Counted from the stretch's first letter, positions 1 to 13,800 are shown. The stretch: 64,000 nt of DNA from Flectonema sp. DT1601 (GCA_964019425.1 OZ025826.1:62001-126000); one strand, 5' to 3'. The notes: generated by a model not told the origin, from the letters alone. Numbers and translations: made by a program.

Positions 1-273
1 GGGATTTTCCAGCTCCAAACTGACAGAAGCTCTCACGAACAATCAACAATAAGATAATTACAGATGCGTACTTCATTTTACATCATTCTGCTGAATCAAG
101 AAAAAAGTATTATCGAAACATTTTTTTTACAAATAGGAAAACTAATTACTGTTTGTCGCTAAAGAGAGTTGTCGAAGACTAGAAAGTCGGAAAAGAAAAC
201 TGTCTGCGAAATATTGATTGGGAAAATTAATAAATAGACTGAAGCCATAAAGGGTAAGTAAAAGTGTATTTGA

Positions 274-3200
274 TTACACTACAGCAACACGTTGGTTGAT
301 AGTGTTCGTGATCTGACTCAATGAATCCATCGAAATTAAATTATTTCCATCCAAATGAATTTCAGAAATCTTTCTATTCACATGCAGCACTAGCTGAAGA
401 TGTCTGACCGCAACTGACGTCAATCTGTTCCTTCGAAGGCTGTTTTTTTTTTTGTTTTCGTTTTTTTTTTAATTTATTGCATCCTTCAACCTCATACATG
501 ACAATCAACATACTCAACAACATCTAGACTCTTGCTGTACTTCAATGCGGGTGCTAAGGCGACAATAAACTTATCAGTGATTTGATTACCAGCGAGTAAT
601 AAGTGAGTTAAAGATCTACTCGCTGTCACAACTTGTATGAGGCTGAATGCTTCTGCGTCAGTTTTTCCAGCGTTTGTGAGATCGATCACGCTGTTTTATT
701 ATTGTGGTAACCTGATAATAGAATTATATCTTTTGGTAACAAAACATACCAATCAGTAGGTGAAAACATTAATGAAGAACGAACACCTCGATTGCTAACA
801 ACTGAATCGAGTCTGATCCGACTGGAAGTAGTCTTTCGAGTTGCTGTCATCCGTCTTCGTAATTCATCAACGGTGCTGACTTTTCTTGGAATTAAAACTG
901 GCAGTGAGGATCTACCATCCGTTATTGAAACACTACTGTGAGATACCCGAAGTGGATTCAACTGCTTCTTTACATTTGATGGACTTCGTACTAACGACGT
1001 ACTCGGTAACGGCAGAGGAGACGCATCAGAAACAACTCCAAAAGGTAAATCATTATCTGGTTGACTTCTGTTGTCGTCTTTTTGAAGATCATTTGATGGA
1101 TTTTTATTCTTTATTCCGATTAAGGCAAATACTCTTTCTGTATTTTCAATTTTAAATAACACTTTTGATGGACTTGTTATTTCATTGGTTGAGATTGATG
1201 GGAACTCTTGATAACAGACGTCACCTGAAGTAGTCCTCACGACGATAATATTTTTATTATTTAATTCCGTCGGTGATATGATGTCAGTGTTCATGTAGGA
1301 ACCTTTCCAATGCAAATGTTGAATTAATTTATAACTTCTGTCAGTGTCGAATACTACTTTGTGAACGATTAAACAATCAATGCTACTCAATAATATAAAA
1401 ACTTGATCATCCACAACTCGTAATACACTTGATTGGTGGGGTTGATTAACAGGAAAAGATTGAAGTTCAGGAATCGGTTGTTCAAACTCAAAAACTTCTT
1501 CACGACATGAAATTGAGATAATTTTAAATAAAGAACAATTCTCATTAGTAAACAACAACAGTTTAACACCATTGACTGTATCGTGAGATAAGTTCTTCAA
1601 CTTGTATCCAATTATTATTCTCTTCATCTCTATGACCTCTAAGAAATCATTCGACAACGACGCGATCCCCAACTCTGATGATTCTGAAGAATAGTACGTT
1701 ATTATTATCGGTTTTTTAGATACTTCAAAACATCGTATCTCAGACCACAGATGATCAAACCTTAACAGTGACACTTCTCTCCATTGACCTTCTACAGATA
1801 AGTATGATATTAGTAAGGCGTTGGTTTCCGGTCTTCGAAATGTCGCATAGCAGTCGTCTTTGTATGTGAAGGCATCTATTGTAGAATCTCTGCGACAAGA
1901 CATGGCGACAGACCTGTCAACTTTTGTTGTAGTTTTTTGAGAACTGGTTGCGTCATCACTGCAAAGTGAAGGATGGAATACGTCGACACAGTTTTGTGAG
2001 AATATCAAAACAGGAGAACTTCTCATCGTAATCTGTTGAAGAGATGTGACGTCAGGAAGTGTTGATCTGATTGTGTGTTGAGTATTATCAATTTGAGGCG
2101 CAGCAAAACTCCTTCGAGAATGTTTCTTACCATTTGGGTCTGCTTCAGGTAACTGGATTACTGTAAGAGACTTACGAGAGTATCCCTCATCCTCTGCTTT
2201 ACGTGCCTTGTTAACTACTCCAGATATGATGTCTGTTTGCTGTTCAAGTTCTGACATCCGTCGGTCGAATTCCTCGCCGTCAGCTGAGAGTTCCTCAAAT
2301 ATGGAATTCCGCAACCGTCTCGACTCCTCAACTGTTTGAGAAGTGACCCCTCTCAACACTTCAATAGAACTTCTGTGATGTTGACGGATTTCAACTGAAG
2401 CTTTTCGGAGACGATCTTTGTCGTCGTTTAACCCATTCCTTCCTTCTTCTATTTTTAATATCCCGCTGTGATGTTTCTCTTGTGTCAGATCTCTCTGTTT
2501 TACTTCATCATGAACCCTAATACGTTCAGATGATTGCGTTGATTGTTGAAGAAGAGATCTCCTGTCTTTAATTTCTTCATTTTGAATCAAAGAGTACGCA
2601 GATATAGCATCACTACCAACATCAGCGAAGAGAGAGAGATATTGTCTTGCAATCTGCTGGTGATGAGTTCGTCTCGATTGAACTGTTTTAGTAGCGAGAA
2701 CTCTCCTCCAGACAGTTTGAATTCTAATTGAAGCAGAGACTCGATTTGATTGTCTGATAGCCCAGTGACGTTTCCACCTTTTTCTAAATCTGTTAATTCG
2801 AAGATAACAACCGAACCGAACCGACAATATATTTGAGTATAAAGATGTAATGCAATAGGAAGGAAGGATCGTTTCTTGTTGTTGAATTTTTTTCTGATGT
2901 AATTTATTTTTTGATTGTCGTCTTCGAACGCAACGTTGAATACAACAGGCAGCTATGAATTGAGTATCTTTGTCGTTGATATTTGCAGTATTTCTCTTTG
3001 ATCTGTGTTGCTGTTTGATGACGAGGTTCGTTTCTTCATCTTCAAATCGACATCTCCGAGGAAGACCTGACAACAGTCGGAGTAGATTATTGCAATCTTT
3101 ATCACGTGTGAGAGTGTTTCTAACATAATTGGTCATTTCTTCATTTGATGGAGTTTGATTAGAATTGATCGTGAGTTTCTTCTTCATTACAACACCTGCT

Positions 3201-4612
3201 TTTGATTTATACAACAACACCAACTGTTTCTGTAGTATCGCAGCATACTTACATCGAAGTGAATAGGCAGATCTGCCAAACTGTTGGCATATAATTGATT
3301 TCTTTTTTAAAATCCATTTTCTGATAGTCAACAATAACAGTCTACGGAGATACAGAATTCTTCCAAAAATAACAGCACACCTGTACTTGTGGTTTTCATA
3401 AAGTGAAATGTAGGCTTGTGATGTTTCTTGAACGTCGAAACTCCTAGTTATATTATTGTTATTCTTATCGGTGTTTATTAATTTAAATAACGATGAGTCA
3501 GTGTTTCCGAAATCAGTTGAGAGAAGGCTTCCAAGACTTGATCGTTGGTGGTTGCCTTCGAGAGAGTCAGGTGATGGAATTATTTCTTTTAATTTTGAAT
3601 TTGAACTAATTGGTAAGTATCTTGAGATCATTTCCCGTTGAACGATCCTTCTTCGATTGATGAGAGCGATGCCGTAGTCATTCATGCATTCTATTTGGTA
3701 CCAAATATTATATAAAAAACATTCTCCCAAACACGTCAACAACAACAATGAAGCTTTACAATAATACTCTTCATCTAGTGAGGTGGATTGGATTAGATAG
3801 TCATCTCGTTGACGAGATAATTTATATTTAAATTCATGATTTTCACATCGTGAAATCAAAACTTCACTCACAACCGATTCAGAAATCTGTTTTGCGATAA
3901 TTTGATTTCGACTGACGTCTTGATCGAATAAGAGTTTTATTATTTCATGTTGTTGTGAGATTGTTTCCGTCGATGTAACTGCGTGTTCGTTAATTATTTT
4001 ATTCCTTTTAGATATCTCTGCGTGTTCCACTTCAGCTTTGATGATTAGAACGCTAAACAGTTGAATGGAATAATCTATTTCTGTTTCTCGATGTGTTTCT
4101 TCTGACAATTGTAACTTTTCTCCCTGAGATATCAAAATAGTCTCGTCATCGTATTTTATTTTAATGTTCTTTCTCTCAGTTTGTTCATCACTAATAAATA
4201 ATGATCCCAACAACTCACACTGAAGAGAAGTCGATGAGAAAGTTATTTTGTGATTCAGGTGAGAATCGTATTCCTCTTTTAGAATGTCACTTCGGCGGAG
4301 GGAATGTTGTTGTTGAAGTAGATTTATATTACTCGAAACCAATTGATGTAACAAGTTCTGTTGTGATATTATGGATGCCACTACTGCTGCAGCTATTGGA
4401 GATGTCAACGCGACAACATCACATACATCATCACTACCAAGTAACTTCTCAGATTCAGATGAGTCTTTTGGTGATTTCGGAGGTAATCCCGGAGGAGGTG
4501 GAGGAGTAGGAACCCTTGGAGATTCCACAACTACCCTTCTTCGAACATCCCTCCTCGATGATGATCTGTTTTTAGGCTTCTCCTCAACAGTCTTTGCCTG
4601 ACAGCAACCCAT
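274..4612 (-). CDS. Acylated IQ-motif/LRR protein, 3 exons
   Basis: Inferred protein of about 1,401 residues; function unknown. Exons are 4612-750, 690-514 and 439-274. The 59-bp and 74-bp introns both start GTATGT and end ACAG, and joining them keeps phase. Without splicing the frame would end at 686 and lose the C-terminus. The N-terminus MGCCQAK is a typical N-myristoylation plus palmitoylation signal, predicting membrane (perhaps flagellar) attachment. IQ-like calmodulin-binding motifs lie near residues 555 (IQRCVRRR) and 632 (IQTVWRRV). A charged coiled-coil region spans about 690-795, and a beta-rich, possibly propeller-like part spans about 920-1140. The spliced-in C-terminus (about 1290-1401) contains leucine-rich repeats of ribonuclease-inhibitor type (LTHLLLAGNQITD, ISEIHLDGNNLIS). 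An acceptor AG lies at 4675-4674, 62 bases before the start. The gene model is strong; the propeller call is weak. Confidence 0.85.
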
Positions 4613-4998
4613 CAGCTACACCACCATTTGTTATTTATCATATCACAGACATGAATCTTATAAAGTGTAAATCCTACATCAGAAAGAAAAAGGTTAACTT
4701 CAAAAGAATACAAAATTAGTTTAGCAACAACAACAACAACACCAATGCCATTGATACTATGGAATGTCTCTGTTGGGTGTTGGGAGTAAATAAATTTTCG
4801 TGAAAAAATTCTCTCTCAATAAAGAAAAGACATAATAAAAACTATAAAAATATTCCTAAGCTCTGAATACGTACACTAATTACATCTTCGTGATTCGAAG
4901 ATTACTTTGTTGCCATCTGTTAACTCAGAAGATTATCTCCTTTTTTTTTTGTTAGTGTGAAAGTGCTTTGTCGTTATTGTTGAGGTATTGACAGTTTG
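4613..4998. other. Intergenic: 5' leader and acceptor of IQ/LRR gene
   Basis: On the minus strand a pyrimidine-rich tract ends in a splice acceptor (AG at 4675-4674), giving a 5' UTR of about 60 bases. The remainder is AT-rich with short CAA repeats. No other gene is seen. Confidence 0.6.
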
Positions 4999-5973
4999 CT
5001 ATGCAAAGTCAAAATCACCTGCCTCTACACATTCCATCATTTTGGATTCCATTTTCGATCGTTTGTCACCTCCTTTCTCGCGATCACGAGCAGTTTTAGC
5101 AGCGATTCTCTGCTGTTCATGTTCGAATGTTTGTTGTTTGATGAATTCTTGCTCTCGATCAGATGCGATACTGACAGATAGTTGAACACCACGAGCAGGC
5201 ATCGGATTAGCTATAAACGAATACATCGAATGCTCTGCTAAATCTTTAGTTCTAAACAATACGAATGCCGTGGTACTATCTCTGTAGCTCGCATACCTGA
5301 CTCCTTTATTTATTCTACTGTACTTCTCACCGAATAAATGAGACAACGTTGCGATAGGAACATTATCCTGCAACCCTTCTCCAGATATTTTGAGGGTGAG
5401 TCCAGGTTTTATATACTTCTCAGGCTTCACATAGTCTGAAGCAATTTTTTTCTCGAAATCCTGATTTGCTACTTTTTTGAGATAAATTTTTGGTAAGAAT
5501 CTATTCGTAAGTGGGCAGTCTGTTTCTCCATAAGAGAGAACTTGTTTTTCAAGAAGGGATTTTCCTCCATTTACATCGATTGATATAATGGCCTTGTTTC
5601 TATTCATAATCGCAGAGGAGCGAGATACTTGACTTACAACTCCGTGGGTTGAAAAGAATTTTTTAATCTCGTCAGTCTGTGCTTCTTTCGGTACTCCCGT
5701 CACCTCAATAAATATTAAGTTTCCGCCTTCTGCAGATTTCAGTTTTACTAATTTTCTTATTGAGTCGGTTTCAATGTTATCACATAAAAGAGATCCAGAT
5801 AAGAATTCTTCTTCACTTGTAACAGATCTACTGAACTCCTCAATTGTAGACAATTCATCAAAACTAACCCAACCATCCTTACTCGATACAGTTTTCCCCC
5901 ATTCAAAAAACATCCTTCGGAACTCTTCACCTAAAAGTTTAGTTAGAAGCGGCTGTACATCTTCTTTTGTCAT
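4999..5973 (-). CDS. La-type RNA-binding protein (LARP3-like)
   Basis: A 324-residue protein resembling the La autoantigen, which binds the 3' UUU-OH ends of RNA polymerase III transcripts and chaperones tRNA precursors in the nucleus. Residues about 1-75 look like a short or diverged La motif; GWVSFDEL and the following segment match the later helices of the winged-helix fold. Residues about 80-170 form an RRM (FIEVTGVPKEA). Residues about 195-285 form a second, La-type RRM (LTLKISGEGL through YASYRDSTTAFVLF). A basic tail (DREKGGDKRSKMESK) follows. The order La motif-RRM1-RRM2 supports the call. The expected N-terminal La-motif helix is shortened, so binding of U-tails cannot be assumed. 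Single exon; an acceptor-like AG lies upstream, about 20-40 bases before the ATG. Confidence 0.82.
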   Translation of the reverse strand: MTKEDVQPLLTKLLGEEFRRMFFEWGKTVSSKDGWVSFDELSTIEEFSRSVTSEEEFLSGSLLCDNIETDSIRKLVKLKSAEGGNLIFIEVTGVPKEAQTDEIKKFFSTHGVVSQVSRSSAIMNRNKAIISIDVNGGKSLLEKQVLSYGETDCPLTNRFLPKIYLKKVANQDFEKKIASDYVKPEKYIKPGLTLKISGEGLQDNVPIATLSHLFGEKYSRINKGVRYASYRDSTTAFVLFRTKDLAEHSMYSFIANPMPARGVQLSVSIASDREQEFIKQQTFEHEQQRIAAKTARDREKGGDKRSKMESKMMECVEAGDFDFA

Positions 5974-6336
5974 TTTTTTTTTGGCTTTTTTCTTTTTTCT
6001 CCCCCTGTTTTTGTTTAGTTACTGTTATTCGAACCTAATATGTTGGGACAACAACAATAGTAACACATCGGATTTGATATTCTGATTAAAATAAATAATA
6101 ATAAGATTTAAAATTTTTTTCATTTAATATAAGTCAATCATAAAAAAAACCTACACATGTTTTACTTTTTTAATGCGGGAAGGGAATCGGAGAGATTATT
6201 ATTATTTTTCAGAGAAAAAAAAAAGGGAGACAGTGGAAAAGGGGGACAATACATATCTCTTTACTTTTGCTTATATACATTATTAAGATTCATTTAGTTT
6301 ATGTCACTTTCTATCACGTGTATCAATATCAATGAT

Positions 6337-6367
<31 letters not shown>

Positions 6368-7325
6368 CAATAATAAGAAAACCATGTAAACAAATAAATA
6401 TAATAATAATAATAATAAAAAAAAGACGTTAATCATAAGCAAACTCCCCTGCGACAACATCAGGGTGTTTTTTTTTTTTCCGACTACCCACGATTTTTCA
6501 CCCACTCAATGGGAGAGAATTGTGGCAGTTTTTTAAGTAAGGATGAGAGTGACAAAGGAACCCGTGATTAATCATAACAACAGCCGTTGAAAGTACAAAG
6601 AGACCAACTCTAGTGCCTCTCTATACTAACTCAGCAGGTTGAAGAAAGGGGGGCGGGGGAGAAGGATTAAAAAAAACATTAGTTACGACAGAGAGGAAGA
6701 TTAATCTAAAAACATAATAAAGTAAATAAGAAAAAAAAAAAGAAATATAACATCACATCCAACCACAATTATAAACTATTAGGGACAGTGGAGGGTACAT
6801 CTAAATGGGGGGGGTCCGCTAACAGCAATAAAAGATAACAAGAATGGTTCACCACGCACTTCAGCATCTCTTAACAATAACAGAGATGGAAACGTATCCC
6901 ACCATCATTCAACAGACTCACTCAGTGAAACCCTGTCGACAAAATCGTCAGGTGGCACACAGACAACCATCAACTGTTTTCTTGACACGAAAAAAAAAAA
7001 ATTTTTTTTTTAAAAAAAGTGAAATGAAAAACATCTAAGGTTTTTTTTTTAGTGGAAAAACGTGGATTGGGGAGGGGGAGTCAACGGAGTGGTGGAGAGT
7101 ACACTTTTTTCGAAGTACTTTGCGTGATTCAGATCGCACGCAATCCAAATGGTAATAATAAAAGCTTTAGAGTCAGGAATCATAAAGATCTTAATGAGGG
7201 AAAAGAACAAAACAAAACACACGAAACATAACAACAGCTGAGATCTGCTTACTCTGCTTTGGATTCCAATAACAGAATTGATCTGACTGATTGCTGTCGT
7301 GTTCTCAAGTAAGTTATTTTTATTT
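5974..7325. other. Intergenic, homopolymer-rich
   Basis: Holds the leader of the La gene and the 3' flank of the kinesin gene. It contains a run of about 29 T (6339-6367), several A runs and AAT repeats. A short plus-strand frame at 6844-7038 ends in poly-Lys/Phe and has no domain. I see no gene. Confidence 0.6.
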
Positions 7326-10171
7326 TTAAATTTTTCGAGCCATGCGACGGATGGCGCTGTTGCTACGCCTACGAGTAACAGGAACATCAGCTGGTGGGAG
7401 GGCTGATGGAAGAAATTCATCGTACTCTGGACGACCTCTCGATGCAACTAAGCTTCCGTAACCAGCTCTGAGTGACTTAAGTTGCTTACCCCAATTGTTG
7501 ACATCTCTGAGTAGATTTAATAAGTCAGGATGAGAAACATCTTGTTCGTCAGCAGCGCATATAATCCGTTGAGCCTTTCCGTGAATCTCTTCCATGGAAC
7601 GAATCTCGTTGTCGAGTGCACCGAATTTCGATTCGATGAATTCCGAGCGCTTCTCAGCAACAGTTGCTCTTCGGATTGCGGAGGCTGCCTTGGCTCTTTC
7701 CTCTCGTAGAAGTTCTTCGTATTTCTCTTTTTGATCTTGTAGTTCATATCTACGATTACCAACTTCTTTTTCCAATTCAATTCGCATGTTGCGAACATCA
7801 ACTGCTAGTTGAGTTTTGTCATCATCACGTGCCCTTCTGATAGTATCAGTTTCCCTACCAAGATTATCCTTCACAGCTTCCAACTTCTGATCTGCTGCAG
7901 CAATAGCAGCGACGTGTTGGACTCGTTGTTTGATTATTTCACCTTCCAGGTCGTGATTCTTTTCTGAATATTCGAATACTAATTGCTCTAAGACTTGAAT
8001 TCTGGTTTCATACTCTGAGTCAGTGAGATTCATTCTCTTCTTAAAAACTTGAGAGAGGCCGTCTTTCAACATGTCGACCTCCTGCTCGTGTATCTTTTGG
8101 TTTTCTTCGTCTTTTTCTTGCCAGCTGATTGTTTTTTAAAAAAAAAATTTTTTTTTTTTTTTAATATTTGAGGGAAAGACCAAAGTTTTACATACCAGGC
8201 TTGTCTCTCTGCCATTTCAGTTTCCATTTGTGTAGTTACCTCAGCCCAGACTTTCTTTTCCTTCTCACGTTCAATGGCGGCTTTGCGTTGGGTTTCCTCA
8301 ATACGGCCTCTTAAATTCCTCACCTCGACCTCTTTTCGGAGGTTTAATTCCTTTTGCCTTTTGTATTCCACCTCAGCAACGACTGTTTTGCTGGATTCGG
8401 CCTCGAGTTGCTTTCTGCAAATTTGAAATTCTTTTTTAACCTGATTGAGATTGACCTCCAGGCATCCCTTTTTCTCTGCTACGGCAGTAGCGTGTTCGCT
8501 GGCTTCAACGGCACGGCGTTCAGCGAGATTGGCGCGTTCTTCAGCGAGGGCGAGTGCTTTTTCTGTTTCCTCTTGTTTAATTCTGAAGAGGTTGATATCG
8601 TCTTCCATCTCTTTTTGAGTCTTCTCGTAGTTGTTGATGATCGACTGGAGTTCTTCAAATTGCTGTCCCTTCGCATTCGCCAACTCTTCCTTCAACTGAA
8701 CCAAATCTTGTGAAATCTTTGCACCCATATCAACATTTCTAGTAACGTGATTAACGATACGAGTAGCCTTTGCTGCATAGCGAAGAGTGTTCTTTGTTTC
8801 TTCAACATTAAGTTGACTGGGTGAGATGCAAGCAAGAAACCAAGTCTTGCTGTTTCCACCAAGACAATCAGATAGCAGTCTGGTTAATTTAGAATCACGG
8901 TAGGCAGGAACAGGTGCCTTCTCAAGAAGTTGATCAATAACACGTCTGAGAGTTAGTAATGAAGTATTAATATGGATTGACTCATGCATACGAGCTCCAT
9001 CAGATCCACTCTTCTTAAGGTTTTCAGATCCCGCGAGATCAACGAATCGAACAGAAGCTGAAGAAAGAGTTCCTTTTTCCTCTCGAGTGGTCCATCCGTT
9101 TGAGGCAATAGTCTTCTTTCCAGGAACTTTAATTGATAATGATAACTGAAACATCGCATGACTTCTTGATGATTGATCATTCATTCTGGTGCTCGCTGTT
9201 GAACGTGCCATTAATCCTTGGTTTAGTATCGCTTCAACATCTTCCCAAGAATTAACTTTAAAAGTAGCAGCACCAGCAACAGTGACTCCCATAATCGGAT
9301 GCTGACGGAGGGTTAACTTCTTACGAGATTCGTAATTATCAATTTGTTTTCTTCCCCAAGTTTGTTGAGTTCTCGTATCCTGAACAGTCATTAAATCATA
9401 AATCTGCTCGCAGTAAATCTCAACAAAGGAAGCTTCCAGAGAGAGCGCGTCTCTACCAGCATCTGGAAGAGCTTCGTATCTTTGTAACAAATCTCTGCAG
9501 AATTTTGGGATAAATCCTTCAGCATCATGTGCTCCCATCATAGTATGAGTCTTACCTGAACCTGTCTGTCCGTATGCAAACACACAACTGTTATAAGAAT
9601 CGAATAAGTTATCTAAACAGGTAGCACCAATGGCGTTGTATATCTGAAGTTGTTCTTCCTGTTGAACAGCTAATGGAGGTGCGTGGACATCTGAAGGGAA
9701 GAACACTCTGTCGAATTGAAAGCTATTTCGATGTTCGGACTCCTGTTCGTAGTAATCGTCGAAGTATTGTCCTCGTCTTTCGATGAGGTTGACTCCAGTT
9801 AGGACTTCACCTTCTTCACATTCTACGGGTACGACTGTTGGGAGACAGTTTTGTTGTCTTTCTTCCATTTCATTAAATGGTCTCACACGGAGGATAACTT
9901 TAACGCATTCAGACTCACCTGCACCTGCAGCATTTCTGCCATAAGGTCGGGGAGATATTCCTCTTGGGGTGGGACTGACACTGGCTCCACGTTTCCTCCG
10001 ATCTCCACAACTACTTCCTCCAAACGAACCCCTCCTCTCTCTTCTGATGCTGGGTATTCCTTGTCCTGGACTGCCATCTCTTATTGATCTCGGAGATCTA
10101 CCTCTTGGGCTTCTTCCCATTGGACTTCTCCCTCTTAGCACTGGGACAGGGCTTCGTGTTCTAATACTCAT
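7326..10171 (-). CDS. Kinesin, N-terminal motor, 2 exons
   Basis: Microtubule motor of about 924 residues. Exons are 10171-8196 and 8124-7326. The 71-bp intron (GTATGT...TCAG) keeps phase; otherwise the frame runs into a Lys/Phe-rich intron translation. The start is ATG 10171 (MSIRTRSP); the 10 codons upstream in frame begin with TTG and are not supported. Residues 1-75 are Arg/Ser/Pro-rich. The motor domain spans about 85-475, with P-loop GQTGSGKTHT (about 199-208), switch I SSRSH and switch II DLAGSE. The usual LGxVI segment reads LRRVI. Residues about 490-900 are coiled coil, and the tail is basic (RRRSNSAIRRMARKI). No FHA or PH domain is visible, so the kinesin subfamily is not assigned. 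Axonemal or cytoplasmic transport is plausible. Confidence 0.93.
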
Positions 10172-10564
10172 GTTGTTGTTATCAGAGAGGTGTACCCTCA
10201 ATCACCTGTTTTGGGTATGAGAGGATGATCATAAGACATTACACCTCGTGGCAACTCATGAGGTTAAGGAAAGTAAGAAAAAAATTAAAAAAAGAAGGAT
10301 TTGAACAAAAAACCATTCAGATAAGCCTTATATTTTGTTGATCGCAGCTAGTTTTACTGGCGCACAGGGAAATAGATAACATGACATAATAAATAACGGC
10401 TCTTAATCTGAATAGTTTCTTCTCCGACTTCGTCGGTGCAAAAAAAAAAACTGTCGATAAATAAATATGAGGGAGGGGTGTTTGCAAAGCAGATTGAAAA
10501 ACCTCCTTACAAACAATACCGCGACCACCCTCCTCTGGAATAACGATGATTAGATATCGGAATC

Positions 10565-10597
<33 letters not shown>

Positions 10598-10812
10598 GAA
10601 TGAAAAATTAAAAATAAAAAAAAACGAGTTCACAACTCAGGATAAGTGTAAATGATAGGAAGGGACATCCAACAAAAAAGAAAGGGAAAAAAAAAAAGAA
10701 AAAGATTTCATGAATAACAAATTTTACAGAAAAATATATAAAAATATTGCAGAAGAGAATGATATGAGTTTATGTAGTATTTCTTTTTTTTTCCTTTTGT
10801 GCTTCAGTTGCA
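10172..10812. other. Intergenic
   Basis: Contains the kinesin leader, with an acceptor-like CAG near 10208 on the minus strand. A and T runs, including about 26 A near 10570-10595, fill the rest. No gene seen. Confidence 0.6.
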
Positions 10813-13800
10813 TCAAACAGCAATCTGCTGTCTGTGTCGCTGATATAACTCTTCTTGTTCTGAGTGGTAAATAGTCTCAGCATCCTGTTCTAGTTCTTCG
10901 TAGGTTCTTCTCTCGTAGCGTTTGACGTGAACTCTCTGTAGGTTTTGTTATTTATGTAAAACAGTTGAAACTACCAGATTACAAAACAAATAATACGAAA
11001 CATCTACAGGTCAACATTCCAACAGAATAAGAAATAAATAAATTCAAACCTTCTGAGAGACGTACTTCAAGAGTGAAGGGGCCAGAGTTGCTAATGCCAC
11101 GTCGTGAGAGGAATGAACAGATCTCTCTACTTGATTGTAAGTGGATTCGATGGCTTCATATTCTAACCTGAGTCGAAATACTGATAAACGACTTCTAACT
11201 CCTCTCCAAATCTTCTGAATATTTGTTGCTGCCGTGTCGGGATCTGTTTGATATGATTTCATATTACGTACAACGTTGTGGTATTGTGTTCTCCATTTTC
11301 CTACTACCGATTTGGATGATGCAAAACGAGTTCCTCGCTGTTCCTCTAACTTAACTACCGTCCTATTAGAACGTTCACAACTTCGAATAGAACTCCTTCT
11401 CGTCTCTTCGTCACTTACAACATGTCGAAGTGATGTGTTGGTAGTGGAGGAGGTGCGAACTAGTGACGCTGTTGATTTCCCTGGTGGAGGTACTGGCATA
11501 TGAGATTCGCTGTCACCAATACAGTCGTCATAGATCCTCATAGTAGAGAGTTCTTCTCGTGATATCTTTTCTTCAGAGATCATCGCATTACGAAAAATAG
11601 GTTCCTGACCAACAACTGCAGACTCATCAAAACCATTCGACACCAATTCTTTTATAACACTCGCTCTCGAGGAAGCCATCTCTCGTAACTTAACTTCACT
11701 ACGAAGAGTTGTCTCAGATAATTGAAGAGATTCTCTGTCAATAATTTCACTCCTTTCAGACTTACTAGTTGATCTGTTCACGATACTAGAAACAGTTTCT
11801 GCTGATGAATAGCTTCCAGTCGTAAGTCCACATCGAACTATTTCCTGGGCTATGTGTATCTTTAGATTTCTTATTGCTGACAGTCTCAGCTGGTTTCTAT
11901 TTGTTTTCTCATTTAGTTCAGTTGAATTTCTAACGAGTTCAGCTGCCTGACACAGAGAAGTGATATTGTTTTGAAAGTCTGTTGGGTCTACTCGATCACT
12001 TGTTGTTGATGGTCGTTGTGCGAATTGAAGTCTTGCTGTGCTTTCTGTCACGTGAATCTCATGTCTGTCGAAGCCTTCAGCTGCTCTGTTCAACGTAGAC
12101 TGCGAAAACAGAGTTGGGATTGGAGCCTCCACAGCTATTATACTCTCCGTGTCACTCCTGTCGGAGGCTTCCGTTGTTGTTATTTCCGCCCGTTGGGCGT
12201 TCTCACGTATAGTGACATCCTGGTGGCCGAATTGTATTCTTTCCGCAGATTCGTTTGTGTTGATTTCACTACGACAATTCCCCTCAATCGCACTGTTCAA
12301 TGTAGATTGTGAAAACAGAGTTGGGATTGGGGCCTCCACAGCTATTACACTCTCCGTGTCACTTCTGTCGGAGGCTTCTGTTGTTGTTATTTCTGTTCTC
12401 CTCGTGTTCTCACGTATAGTGACTTCCTGATGGCCGAATTGTATTCTTTCTGCAGACTCACTGGTGTTGATTTCACTACGGCAATTCCCCTCAATCGCAC
12501 TGTTTAATGTAGACTGCGAAAACAGAGTTGGCATAGGGGCCTCCACAGCTATTATACTCTCCGTGTCACTCCTGTCGGAGGCTTCTGTTGTTGTTATTTC
12601 TGCCCGTTGGGCGTTCTCACGTATAGTGACATCCTGATGGCCGAATTGTATTCTTTCTGCAGACTCACTAGTGTTGATTTCACTACGACAATTCCCCTCA
12701 ATCGCACTGTTTAACGTAGATTGTGAAAACAGAGTTGGGATTGGGGCCTCCACAGCTATTACACTCTCCGTGTCACTTCTGTCGGAGGCTTCTGTTGTTG
12801 TTATTTCTGTTCTCCTCGTGTTCTCACGTATAGTGACATCCTGATGGCCGAATTGTATTCTTTCCGCAGACTCACTAGTGTTGATTTCACTACGACAATT
12901 CCCCTCAATCGCACTGTTTAATGTAGATTGTGAAAACAGAGTTGGGATTGGGGCCTCCACAGCTATTACACTCTCCGTGTCACTCCTGTCGGAGGCTTCC
13001 GTTGTTGTTATTTCTGTTCTCCGGGTGTCTTCTTGCAGGGTGATGTTTTGCAGAATAACTTCATCAATCTCACTACTGATGTCTTCCTCTACATTATTCC
13101 TGTCTGATGTTTCCTTCGATGATATAACCTTTCTAGTAGTTGATTCAGAACTAGTGAACTCATTAATGTTAACATCGCGTCTTGTTGAAATCTCACTATT
13201 GATTAGGTCACAGCGATTGTTTTGCTCAATTGCGTTGTTTATCACCGACTGTGAATACAAAGATGAAGTGAAGTCAACACCTATTGAAGACTTACCAGTA
13301 ATATCTTTTGAACTAAATGTGTCAACCAGTTCACAGAAATACTCGCATTCGACCTCGTGAATCCAAGTTCGATAGCAAAATTCCTGTTCTAAGATTGCCG
13401 ATAAAGTATCTTCAGGAAGGGAACAACGATAGTCAGGATTGTGATTGCTGCATCGTGTGATAGCCTGGTCAACTATTTTTGATGTTACTTCAGTAGAGAG
13501 GCTTTCAAAGGATGAAGAAGTTGGAACATAATACCCAGCTGATATTGAGATGTGAGTTGATTTACTTTTGTAGTAGTCGGGTGGAATCTCTTTTTCACTT
13601 ATTGAATTTGATAGCGAACTTTGAATGGAATAGAGTCTTCTGACTGTTGCAAACGGACACTCAACGTACTCAGCGTCTTCAATACGTTCATCAATCTCTT
13701 CTTCTTCTATTAGCACTCTCTCATCTCCTTCTTGTTTACATAATTTATGTTTTCGTGTCGCTGATTCGATTATACCCCCGACTATCATGGTAGAGTAGGG

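Noticed and set aside
4201-4601. Plus-strand frames opposite the first gene
   Set aside because: Shadow frames without motifs; the minus frame carries domains.
12878-13360. Plus-strand frames opposite the 207-bp repeats
   Set aside because: Shadows of the repeat coding strand.
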